Source: Anisakis pegreffii
Taxonomy: Eukaryota; Nematoda; Chromadorea; Rhabditida; Anisakidae
DNA length: 64,000 nucleotides
Reading direction: 5' to 3'
NCBI GenBank assembly: GCA_035041965.1
Contig: JAPYMA010000193.1
Span: forward strand, 1-64,000
The position numbers and the translations under genes were made by a program. Position 1 is the first letter of the stretch, and each line of letters begins with the position of its first letter. This document shows positions 33,471-50,854 of this stretch, in pieces. The notes under the pieces were generated by a model. It saw only the letters and a program-made list of their open reading frames with translations. It searched no databases and was not told the DNA's origin.

Positions 33471-34250
33471 CGCCTTATAATAGCAGCGCACTGGAAGAAT
33501 AAAAATAGAATCAAAAATGTCTGTCATTATTCAAGTGAAAGAAATAGTCGGATGTTCGGAGAAGTGATCATCTGGGGAAGGGGTTGGGGGGGGGGGTATC
33601 TTATCTGCCGAACGAATATACATTTATCGACCAATTTAGCCGCAAACGTAGAACATGATAAACAGTAAACTTTGGTTTTGTCTGAAACATATTCAAGGAT
33701 AAACTTATATGGGGTCTTTTACGAGAGGTTTCTGGACCGCAGGCCTAGTTGTTGGCCGGAAGCTATCGCAAGTTGGAGAATGCGGTGAAGTCGGTGGTGT
33801 GAAAAAAAAGTTAACCTCTGAGCTAATAAGGATGCTTACGGTGCTTTATCGGTGACAAATGTTATGCGCTGTAATGTGATCGATGGAATGCTTAATGTAT
33901 TTACGTCTGGCATATCAGAATTATTGTGAATGCTTTACTCCAAACGATAGTGACGAGGATACAAGTGAATTGGCTAACCCACCGATACCAAGGAAAATAG
34001 CAATAACAAGACTGTGTTATGATAGACAAAGTAACGATGACGTTGCTGACGACAATCAAAAGACTACTGATGAATAACGATATAATTATGATAGTAACGA
34101 TGATTATACTGAACAGACTAACAATCATTATAAGTGATCAAGATACTAGTAACTTCAACAAAATCAAGCGATCCAATCGTTGATCTCAATTGAATGCATT
34201 GTTGTGAAGTTTATTGTTATCTGACCGCAGTTGGCTCACAAAACACTCGG
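33471..34250. other. Spacer between protease genes, no gene called
   Basis: Holds an 11-bp G-run at about 33586-33596 and several short open frames with no features. The whole stretch is repeated almost without change at 40417-41196. Confidence 0.5.
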
Positions 34251-39654
<5,404 letters not shown>

Positions 39655-40175
39655 CGTTCAATCTAGTGTTTACAAGATGACTTTATCAACTGACGATTCA
39701 GAAAAGAAGGAAGAAGTTGTCACACGCTATGGCACACAAAATAAGATGTGTTTGATGACTTTATCGCCTCACAACACACCTCTTTCTCGTAAACTGAAAT
39801 GACATCGTCAGATAACAAGTTACCGAGCACAATTTACGGAACCAATCACAGCGATCATCGAAGAATCATCAAAATAAGCTTATAATGTGGTATTGTTATC
39901 AGCAATTTGAAAGTGCAAACATGATGTGGTGATCATTTTCAAATATTCTTAGTAATGCCAGTTATTTAAGCAGCCTAAAGCATACCCACATACTGATAAG
40001 GTTTTGAGAATCAATTGGAATGCATTTTTGCCAATGGATTCAGTTCTAACTTGAATGTGTACATCACATGCTCGTTGTGCGAGTGGAATGCTCGCAGTGA
40101 TATGATTAAGAGAGCACCAATAACAATAATACGTCTTGTTTACAGTTCTTCGTAGTAACTTTTGGTATCGCGGAG

Positions 40176-40416
40176 GCTTCGGCGATGTGGTTTGATCCAC
40201 TTGCTAGTCGAATACTAAAGAATATTTTTGCTGTGTTGTACTGATTGCCATCAACGTCACGGGCGCTGCGGACGATGAGGAGTTTTTTGCTGATCAGTAA
40301 GGAGCTGAGTGATTTCGCGAATCGGTCCGTAACGAACGTTGTTTGGTTGCCCTTATCGAGGAAAATTCTTGTAATCATGAGGCTTTGGGGCAGTAATGGC
40401 TTACAAATTTCTGCTG
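40176..40416 (-). pseudogene. BEL/Pao-like retroelement protease relic (array copy 2)
   Basis: The 6,946-bp-offset duplicate of 33230-33470, with the same LDKG change in place of the catalytic LDSG/LDTG. Confidence 0.5.
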
Positions 40417-41196
40417 CGCCTTATAATAGCAGCGCACTGGAAGAATAAAAATAGAATCAAAAATGTCTGTCATTATTCAAGTGAAAGAAATAGTCGGATG
40501 TTCGGAGAAGTGATCATCTGGGGAAGGGGTTGGGGGGGGGGGTATCTTATCTGCCGAACGAATATACATTTATCGACCAATTTAGCCGCAAACGTAGAAC
40601 ATGATAAACAGTAAACTTTGGTTTTGTCTGAAACATATTCAAGGATAAACTTATATGGGGTCTTTTACGAGAGGTTTCTGGACCGCAGGCCTAGTTGTTG
40701 GCCGGAAGCTATCGCAAGTTGGAGAATGCGGTGAAGTCGGTGGTGTGAAAAAAAAGTTAACCTCTGAGCTAATAAGGATGCTTACGGTGCTTTATCGGTG
40801 ACAAATGTTATGCGCTGTAATGTGATCGATGGAATGCTTAATGTATTTACGTCTGGCATATCAGAATTATTGTGAATGCTTTACTCCAAACGATAGTGAC
40901 GAGGATACAAGTGAATTGGCTAACCCACCGATACCAAGGAAAATAGCAATAACAAGACTGTGTTATGATAGACAAAGTAACGATGACGTTGCTGACGACA
41001 ATCAAAAGACTACTGATGAATAACGATATAATTATGATAGTAACGATGATTATACTGAACAGACTAACAATCATTATAAGTGATCAAGATACTAGTAACT
41101 TCAACAAAATCAAGCGATCCAATCGTTGATCTCAATTGAATGCATTGTTGTGAAGTTTATTGTTATCTGACCGCAGTTGGCTCACAAACCACTCGG

Positions 41197-42988
41197 TTAA
41201 TTCTGAGGAGTTTTTGGCTTCACAAAACCAATTCGCTTGCCGCCGAAATCGTGGATGTGACAGTACTGCCGTATGAACGGAAGACCCAGAATCAGCTGCG
41301 GTCCCCATCCTACGCCAGCGAACGTACCCATCGCCAGCACACACTCATATTCATTTATCTGGAATAAAATTTCGCATAACATTACCGCCTACAATCTGAC
41401 AGATAATCATTCTTCCCCTAACATCTCATAACCTACTAAACCTCGTAATTACTTACTTAAATTCGAACTCTCTTCATGTTATGAGCTAAATATTACGTTT
41501 TCTTCAATGAAATCAATGACCGCCCAGTGCTTAGAGGATCTTCTACAAATAAGAGAATTTCAATCCAGCGAAAAAAAGTTCATCCGGGATGGCATAAGCT
41601 TTTCAGAAATGAGTCCCCAAACGACCGTCCAACAAGTGTCTTGACTGAAGTGACTGAAGTGCTATACTTGTCTGTTTCTATCAAACAGAGGAAGTGATTA
41701 GGTGAAATTGCTGTCATTGACAACTGATTTCCTCTTAGGTTCATTTTGCACATTTGCATGAGGGGGATGTTGGGGTCTAGATAACATCACTCAAAATTGA
41801 ATATTCCACCGAATGTTGAGAAATTTTAACGGTATCGATTAGGGATTGCACTGGCCTGCGCACATATGATTTCGTATCTACACAATGAGGTGAAAATGCG
41901 GAAACCTGAACGATGTAATTGTCCGGTTCAATTTCATAGGTATGATGACCAATTCTTAATTTGATGTTTTCGGTGTATCCGGAACAATTCGAAAGGAACA
42001 TGTCATTTGATTCATCATACTGAAAAGAAATGTGCTTCTTTTATCACAAATGCTCGATGTTGCCTGGTAAACATACATTGTTGTGTGAACACCTGGCGGA
42101 ATGAACCAAAATTGTATTGCTAGCAGGTGGCTAGCTGAAAAATGAAAGCGCACAAGTAACCAACAGCATGACTCTGATTTTTCACACCATTAGACGGGAG
42201 CAAAGCCGCATCAAATGCTCTGTGCTCGCTTGCCTTCGCTTGATGAAACAGCGTTACAAAGGCTTATTTAGCCTAAATAATACTCAATTTTTCGTTGAGT
42301 ATAGGTGAAACGTCAAACATTCATAACCTACCTCCGAATGATGACCAATCTGCAAATCGCTCGAAGCTAACAGAACTCTACATATACCTCGGAAATAAAT
42401 ACCATATAAATGATTTCGGCTTCACCTGCGCACCAAGTTCTTCGGCTATTGAATTCACCAGATGAGTTGGTCCTAGGATGAATGATGTGCCAGTATCGGA
42501 AATGACCTGATAGCTTGCCCCGTTACTATGATAAGCACCAAACGAGACCGACTTCATAGTGAATTGCCAATAACTGGCCGAGGAGAGTGGTTGATATGTC
42601 TCATTACTTTGGCAGTGGTCGTGGTCCAGTCCACCGTAAGTAAACATTCCACCAACAACATTATTCACCATTCCCTTAAAAATCTGCGTGCAATCAATTC
42701 AAATTCAACTATTACATTAAATTTAAATCCTGATTCTCTCGAGATCAGCCCATTATTTCACTTTTATAGATTTTCTGGGTTTCAGCAGAATCAAATAGAT
42801 CCTGTGCGCATGATAGAGGTCATCTTCAATTCCCCAGCAACTTATTGAAATGTATCGAAATTCCTATATTCATTACGGTTCTTGGCCGACTCATCGCATT
42901 TGTCCATGCATGCAAGCGTTTGGGAAGGTTGATAACTGAGGAGTCTATGCTGACCTTACGCTCCAGCCACACGGTGAAAATTGGTTTA
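41197..42988 (-). pseudogene. Pepsin-like aspartic protease 3, 3' fragment only
   Basis: Keeps exons 41197-41358, 41906-42019, 42426-42674 and only the last 34 bases (42955-42988) of the next exon, matching the end of 36009-36224. The remaining frames are open and include SDTGTSFILGP, QLILGLPFIRQYC and IGFVKPKTPQN. Everything 5' of that point, including the first catalytic motif, signal peptide and promoter, is missing. At 42989 the sequence switches to the palindrome arm. It cannot make an active enzyme as it stands. The high identity to gene 2 and intact frames mean the loss is recent, or the join is false. Confidence 0.85.
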
Positions 42989-45119
42989 ACACCAGTAAGA
43001 TTTCGTGAAGTGCGTAGTGCAAAAGGTTTTGTGGAAGATCTTTCAGTGTGGAGGAAAATAATACAGAAAGCAAATGGAATATTTGAACGTTGCTGTACTG
43101 TTGGTATATCCACACAAAAGTTGGACAGTAAATTAGAAGAATTTTGAATTTTGATTATTGATCATAAGAATTTTATTCTCCCTTTCAGAATCTTTTGCAA
43201 AAAGTGAGAATTTGGAAACCTTTAAACAATTATAGATGACGTACTTTCAAACAGATAATACTGAAACTATTTTTCTACATATAGAGAGACGTAAACAATC
43301 CACTTATGAAAGATTATCTCATTCGGTGCTTCGGTTCAGTTTTTATGAAAATTTGAAATGATGTCTCATGCTCAAATATGTTATAAAATACTTCAGTGTA
43401 TGAATTTTCATAAGGCAGAAAAAAGTAAATGTAATATGATCAATACAGAAATTTGACTGCAATTATTATTCATGGATATTCATCGAATAAAGAACAGAAC
43501 GATTTGGCTCGGTGAATGCAATCAGATACACCATCAAAGGGCAACCGCATTAAAATTGATTAAAAATTAAATACGAAGCAATCAAATAATCCTTCCCCGG
43601 CCAATCTTCTTAATTAATATTAGCGACTCAAATTTTGCAACAAACACACAACAAGGATGCAACTGTATGTATTCAGTTTAAGTTAACCATAATGACTGAA
43701 GTTACCTGAATTGATCATGACCTTAAGAATAAACTAAGGGAACGTCAAATACAGCAAAGAAAATTGTTCATCCCTATTCTATAATCATTAGTTGAGTCAA
43801 ATTGATTTAACCAAATAGTGAGATGGAAGAGCGCTATACGTTCCCAGACCTTTGTTATCGTAAAATCAAATCCCAAATGAAAAATGCGAAATCAAGTCTG
43901 AGCAGCCAACCTTCAATTGAACTTGCAAAATATGCGATCTGCAGTTGGCATCACACAGCGATTTATCAATTTCAACTAAACTACGGTGTGCCGAAAATAA
44001 CAACACGTAGCAGTCATGCACGTTTATGCAGAACACGTACTTGAGTGATTGCAACTTTCGAATCAAAATTTCGTAATATCGATATAATCGTTCTTTATGG
44101 GTGTTTATGATGAAACAATCGACTGACAATAAACTACTTGATAACACAAACAGTGTGTTGATAGCATTCAGCGCAATTTATAGAATGTTGTGCTCGTCAT
44201 TTGATAAGATTCATCATTCATTTATAGTTCTGATTACTTTTTTTTGTAAACGTTGACCTGTTCTGATTTTAAAGCACTTTAATTTCATTAACTGCATTGT
44301 GACACAAAGTTATCTCATTTATTACGAAATTTACACGCGAATGAATATTTCTTAATTACCTGCAGACTAAAAAGCATCCGACGACTTTGGTTCACACATA
44401 CGCACAGACTTGGTGATTGTGGAACCTTTCATTGAGAACCTTTCGAAGATAGAACAACAAGAAATGTAATGTCAGAAGCAATGATCTGTTTTAGAGCAGG
44501 CATAGTCTATGAACTTCATACGGTAACATGGCATGATTTCATCTGTGCCGCTAACTTTGGAAATTTTATAATCCATAAAAATAATTCGCTGTGCTGATAT
44601 GATTCATGGGCGAATCAATCATGCGGATAGTGAGACGAAACTAAAAATGAATGTGTTCAGTACTGTTGAAAAAAAACGATCGTGGTTGATAAAAGAGAAC
44701 GAGCTCAGCAACAAATGAAGTGGAAGCGAACAAATTCCTCGTGAGCATAAGACTTTGACTGATACGCGAAGTGATTCCTGTTTTCTAAGGAGAAGTTGAA
44801 CCATTTTGGATTTGAAATCACCTGGCTGAAATTATTTCAAACTGAAAGTATGAAATTGGGATCAAAAATTTGAACGCATCATTTGCATTCGTGGATTATG
44901 TAATACTGACGAATAATAAGCAGATGCTTGCATTAATTGTTAATTTGTACGAATTTATCGAAATTTGCAAAGAATACAACGAATACTACGAAAAAAAAAT
45001 TTATTTTTCCGCTCAAAAACATAGCAATAAGAAAAGCGATTTCTTTTATTGAGGGTTCATAGCAATGAATTTGAAAATTTTTGAAATCAATCAAAATCGA
45101 AAACTTTTCCAAATCAAAA

Positions 45120-45172
45120 CCATTCCAAAATTATTCGATTAAACTGAAATTCATCGAATAATTTTGGAATGG
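45120..45172. repeat. 20-bp hairpin inside the left arm
   Basis: CCATTCCAAAATTATTCGAT pairs exactly with its reverse complement across a 13-nt loop. The mirror copy is at 55584-55636. Confidence 0.8.
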
Positions 45173-48100
45173 AAACAAACTAAATATTTCGAGTTAGTTT
45201 TAATATTTTTCGATGTAATTTTGTCGTCGTCATTCATTTACGCACTATACAAGTTATCTTTCAAAATTTCTTCGTTAGTCACCTTCCATCATTTATTCAT
45301 ATTGAAATTAACTGTTGCATTATTCGTGCAGAATTGGTATAAGATCGTGATTTTTTGGATGGGTACAAATTCGATGTAATTTTCTCATCTTTATTCATTA
45401 ATATTGTTATGTACTGCATTTGTAGTATTACCACATAAAACTTTTTGGTCACTACGACTCATTTCTGCACAACATACGGAATAATAAAGTCAAACGAACA
45501 GTCGAGAAATGATTACGAATGGTTTGACAGGGCTTGTATCCGCATTGATGGCGTTGAATAAAAGACATAAATAAGTAGAGGTACACTTGTACTTGAGGCG
45601 AAATACACAGCTGCAGTGAGATTAATAAGAGCACTGATGATAAGCGATGAACTGACAAATTCACAACGATGATGACAATTCACACCGACTTCATTTTTGG
45701 TCGCCGACTGATCGAAACGACAGCAGGATGTCATGTCACGGCGGTTTGTTGCGTTCGTTGCTCGATATGTTTTCAACGAATCGAACAAAAAAAGAAATTT
45801 CTTTGGTGAGAGATAATGAATCAACAAAAAACTGACTTTTTGTTGAAATCACTTTTCAGCAAGTATTGCAAGTGCTACTATTACTGGATATCGTATTCAA
45901 GAGATCATTTCCAGAAATCACTTCAATTAAATCAAAAGTGACTATTAAACGTCTCATCTTCGATATCTCTAAACAACTCTTTTTGATGTGCATCTCTCAT
46001 ATTTTTGCTTTTATTCGCATGTTAAAACATTTAGATGAGCATCGAATTTCATTTGAAATTTTCAAATGTCTACCTCTCCATAAGGTTTGTTGACAAGCAT
46101 TGTTCCTGATGATGAAAACAAGACAGATAAAGGTTTCGTCGTTAAACTTTTGCAGACTTACAATTAGTATTCGAGGACCCATAATTCATAAATTTGCAGA
46201 TAAAAGATTGCAGACAACCAGCAATAATGTTTAAAGTGAATTGCAATTTAAAGTAAATGAATTCAATAAATGCACATTATTATGTTCAGTTAATGAACTT
46301 TTGATTTACTTTTATGAATATAAATGTGCAAACGAGAGAAATTTAATCAAATGGGAACGAATCGAAACTGTGGTGTATTAATCAAAGCACAAAAAAAGGC
46401 GTTGATGAATGGACACAATTTTCGATGCTGGCCATCAATATCATCTAAAAATGTTAATATAAATCTCGAAACGATCATAAAAATCTTCTTCAATCGTTAC
46501 GGTGTAATTTTTTAGGTGCATTTCATCGCATCCATTCAACTAAACTTATTTTCTGCTGCCATTTTCTCGCTCCACTTCATTTTCCCCAGCAAATCTCATT
46601 CATTGGATTACATCTCAGCGCTCGATTGCTGTTTTCATGATGAACGAAGGCCACACAAAGAATGTCGAATTATCTGTGGAATATGATGATTTCGAACGTT
46701 TTGGATAGTGGAAGTGATATGATTGCTGTAGGTTAACAAAAGTGTGAGGATACGGAAATGTGAAAATGAAAACTGCGACAGCAAAGTTAGATATCGCAAG
46801 CCATTGAAATATTCACAGCAAAGGGAGCGAAAGCAGTGAGCCGATAGCACAAAACGATAGCAGTTCATGAGCGCCGAGGACACAATCGACCGTGTTTGAA
46901 TGCAGTATCTGATTCAGTGAGAGCCAATCAATAAGAGTACATATGATTCTTGATAATGTCGAAAATCGTTCGTCATCCACTGATATCTGATCACGAATAA
47001 TTGATAACAAAAATAACTGTTAGTAAATCATTTTCGTTATCAGCAAATTTTTGTTGATAACAAAAATAATTTTTTATCGACAAAAAGAAACGGCACAAAT
47101 TTCCAATACCTTCGCAATCAACAGAGAATTCGTAGAGGTGCTGAAGTTCCAATAAAAGAAATTTATAAAATTATAAATTTCACGCAGTTGAACCAGTTTA
47201 TTCTTACGAAATACTGTCAAGAAAATGTGACTCAAAGAGTTTCTTCATAAAGAGGGAGCAAATGAGAGAGATAAACCTTAGGATGTTTCTTACAACGGAT
47301 GAACGATGGAAGTGAAATTTAGCAAGAAGGAAAAGGTATTTGACTGGAAAGAGCAATGAAGGCAAAAAGGAAATAAATAAATGAATAAATGAACATCACA
47401 AGTAAAGATTCGCGAACGATAAGAAATTAAGAAGAATTTCGTATCAAAAGTATTTCGAGAATGTTTACTGAAGTGATGTTGTTTGGAATGTTGTTACGTG
47501 TATTATATTCATTTGTATTTATTGCAAAGTGATTTATTTGTATAGATGATGATGATAGAAGCGCGGATATAACATACACAAACAGCATTCATCCATTTAT
47601 TTGACTGAGCAAAACACACGGCTAAAATTGAGAATGAAACGTTTGCGGTAATTTGCGACGAGTGCATATTATGTATATGATTGCATTTCAACCATACGAG
47701 AGGTGATAATTTTGAAAACTCGTTACAACTCATCATCATTATTATCGTCGAAAAATTCATCAATTCTGATGAAATCTATTTGTTTATCAGGCAGGCTTCT
47801 TTTGCATACAACAAATTTTACAATCTCACAGAAAAATTCTGCATTTCCAAGAGTTTGCTGCAAATTTCGAATGAATTTCATAAATGAAAAAAGCTTGACT
47901 TGTGCAATATCATTCTGTGTCGATGCAACACTTCAGCTAATGAATCTTTCTTGACCATAACCGTCGGATATTTACAACATTTTGCATCCTTATTTGAGCA
48001 TATATATTTGTTGAATTAATGCTTTCAACAAAAAATCTATCAATCATGCACGTATAATCAGGTTGTTTGTACCATTCATGCACCATTAACGATCGAATAA

Positions 48101-49904
48101 TTGTGACAAAGATACACTAAACCACCGAATATCATCAAATGAGTCCAAATACTAACTATGAACCTTTCTGTTTTGCTGTTGTTCAACGGTTCTCGTGCTC
48201 TCGTTCCATCGTTTTCAGCAATACAACACGAAAGTGGTTATCACTATGAGCAGCTGATAGAAATCGCGATTATGCCTGATTCAATGAGATTAGCATATGC
48301 TCAGCTATATTGATCAATAATGCGTTTTCAATATAGCACGTAACAGCAATTATGCAGTGAACATTTAAAGTATTCACTATTCACCGAAGTAAGATGAAAC
48401 AAAGTTAAGATAATATTTTTTCAAGTGGCCCAAACAGAAATGATTCATAGTGTCAGGCTACGTGACGGCAGTACAAAAATCAATTACGAAATAATTTATG
48501 AGAATGAGAGAGACGCAGACATAAAATCAGTGGGAGAAAGAAGGAATGAAAGAGGGATAAAGATAAAATTGCGAAAGAATCGATATGAACTGGAATAGTT
48601 GCTGAAGGGGAGTAGAGGTAGATGTTAACGAAACTGTCGAATGAATTTCATCAGTGGAAAAAATTAAGCGGAATGATATTGGGCGTTCTCTAAAGTCTAT
48701 TTGAAAGATGAACAAAGTCGCATCATATGACAGTTATGATAAAACCAACAATAATACTAGTAGTAATAATAATAACAGTAATAACAATAATACTAATAAT
48801 AAAATTAATGGCAGTAGAAACAACAGTGCTTAATAATGAAGAGTAAGCGAACAAATATAGGTGAATATTACCAATTATTCAATCATTCAGTTTACTTAGC
48901 ACAGTCTGGGGAAACTGTTTTTCGAACTGAAAATAACTGCATGATACACAACGATAGGTTTTTTCGTTGGATCGTTCGTTAAAGTGATAATTTGATCAGC
49001 TGCTTTGCAAACGACAAAATCAAAAGCACTTGGAGCAATCATTTTCGTTCTCTCCTATGAGCAAAACCGTTCTCATCGAAGCAGCAATTCAAATCAGTTT
49101 CGTTTTTCTATTTTCAAAATCGATTTCATGATTACTCGAATGAAATTATTCGCGAAAAGCAGATTTCCATTATAATTCAAAATGGAATCGCAAGAGAATG
49201 GCACTGTTTTGCTGATTGCTGCTTATTACTAATCAACATCTTCAATGTAAATTCCCAAAAAAATCGCTATTTCAAGAAATGATGAGTTTAGCGAATTGCA
49301 TTGGCTACGAGATGCTAACTGCATCAATTCACTTCACTCACACAATGAAGAATGACATTTCATCGACACAAGACGAAGATTGATGTTGCAGTCAAGGCAT
49401 ACTTATAAGATTTCGTTATTCTATACGTGCTCATCTTTCAATTTCAGTTTCCATCATATAAGTTTCATAACTAAGGACATGCTCTAAGTTGTGTGATCAA
49501 ATGTACGATCAAACAATGTGGTCACTGATAAGTTTTTAAGTGAATGAATAATACTGATGTTATGTGAAGATAGATATTCATCCGTCATGTTATGACGGCA
49601 TTTGCACGACGAATTTTGAACTGACTCAATGATTATTGAATAACGAAATAACAAAGCACTATAATTACCGAATTTCATATTTGAATAATCATAGAGGAAA
49701 ATAAATACATTCTTCAGTGTGGAATTTTCATGCTGCCTTCTGATTAATTGTTCTAACTGCAACCATTCCATCTTCCATCCATAAAAGTGAGGTGGGCAAG
49801 AGAACGCTCGCGAAAATATTGGTGAGCAACACTGTCAGATTGAAAAAGTGTTTAGTGGAATTTTGGAATTGTCAATAATCAATAAAGTGCGAATTATTTC
49901 TACT

Positions 49905-50129
49905 CTAATATTCAGTGTTCGAAGAGAATAACATCAATTCGGAAACAAAGTAAAATATTTCAGCGAAAGACGAGCAAGCATTTGCCACATAGTGATAGTA
50001 CATGAATTTTGAGGGAATGAAACGAATTTGAATTATCGATTCAATGATGCGCATTCGATGTTTAATTTCATTATCCAGACATTGTGAACTGTAATAATTG
50101 CGCACATCCATTTGCAAGGTGATGCACAC
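49905..50129 (-). CDS. Hypothetical 74-codon frame (left-arm copy)
   Basis: Begins MCITLQMDVRNYYSSQC and has a C-terminal hydrophobic stretch (CSSFAEIFYFVSELMLF). It is identical to the mirrored frame at 50630-50854. It may be chance in AT-rich DNA; no family recognised. Confidence 0.15.
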   Translation of the reverse strand: MCITLQMDVRNYYSSQCLDNEIKHRMRIIESIIQIRFIPSKFMYYHYVANACSSFAEIFYFVSELMLFSSNTEY

Positions 50130-50359
50130 TTCTCCAATCGTTGGATATTTGAAGTAAAGATATAAAACACCTTACCTCAACTTATTTGTGATGAATGTTT
50201 AACTATTCATTGAAATGTCCACGTAGTGCAAGACGTATCACGTTTAGCATTTACTGCTTTATATGCAACCAATGTGTTCACATAAGGAACGCTTCATCCG
50301 GTAATGGCGTTTATATTTCGAGTTTTCTGTTAGCATTTCGAACGAAAAAAACGAGAAAT

Positions 50360-50399
50360 CAGCACAGAACACATATTGTTTCTCGACTGTGAGAAAACA
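50360..50399. other. Palindrome centre, 40-bp spacer
   Basis: The only unpaired sequence between the arms. It includes the imperfect inner palindrome TGTTTCTCGACTGTGAGAAA. The spacer motif TTTCTCG (50379-50385) repeats the start of the right arm (TTTCTCG at 50401-50407), a possible microhomology. Confidence 0.9.
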
Positions 50400-50629
50400 A
50401 TTTCTCGTTTTTTTCGTTCGAAATGCTAACAGAAAACTCGAAATATAAACGCCATTACCGGATGAAGCGTTCCTTATGTGAACACATTGGTTGCATATAA
50501 AGCAGTAAATGCTAAACGTGATACGTCTTGCACTACGTGGACATTTCAATGAATAGTTAAACATTCATCACAAATAAGTTGAGGTAAGGTGTTTTATATC
50601 TTTACTTCAAATATCCAACGATTGGAGAA

Positions 50630-50854
50630 GTGTGCATCACCTTGCAAATGGATGTGCGCAATTATTACAGTTCACAATGTCTGGATAATGAAATTAAACA
50701 TCGAATGCGCATCATTGAATCGATAATTCAAATTCGTTTCATTCCCTCAAAATTCATGTACTATCACTATGTGGCAAATGCTTGCTCGTCTTTCGCTGAA
50801 ATATTTTACTTTGTTTCCGAATTGATGTTATTCTCTTCGAACACTGAATATTAG
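50630..50854 (+). CDS. Hypothetical 74-codon frame (right-arm copy)
   Basis: Mirror of 49905-50129, same translation. Listed only because it is among the more protein-like frames in the palindrome. It has no signal peptide, domain or splice support. Confidence 0.15.
   Translation: MCITLQMDVRNYYSSQCLDNEIKHRMRIIESIIQIRFIPSKFMYYHYVANACSSFAEIFYFVSELMLFSSNTEY

Larger units (their letters stand above)
42989..50359. repeat. Left arm of a giant palindrome, 7,371 bp
   Basis: Every landmark in this arm recurs in reverse complement in 50400-57770; paired coordinates sum to about 100,759 throughout. Differences are few: single-base changes (for example near 49562, 49610, 46078 and 54650) and small homopolymer indels. 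The arm contains no gene I recognise. Both arms carry the same short open frames, which are not independent evidence for coding. Confidence 0.95.

Noticed and set aside
7903..33596. CRISPR arrays, bacterial operons, ribosome binding sites or origins
   Set aside because: The window is eukaryotic with spliced genes. The repeats are microsatellites, satellites and transposon pieces, with no regular repeat-spacer array.
45860..46085. A possible exon (plus) between a TTTTCAG acceptor and a GTTTGT donor, open for 75 codons
   Set aside because: No partner exon in phase was found, and the translation matches nothing I know. The mirror copy at about 54,673-54,898 has a residue change at the donor edge.
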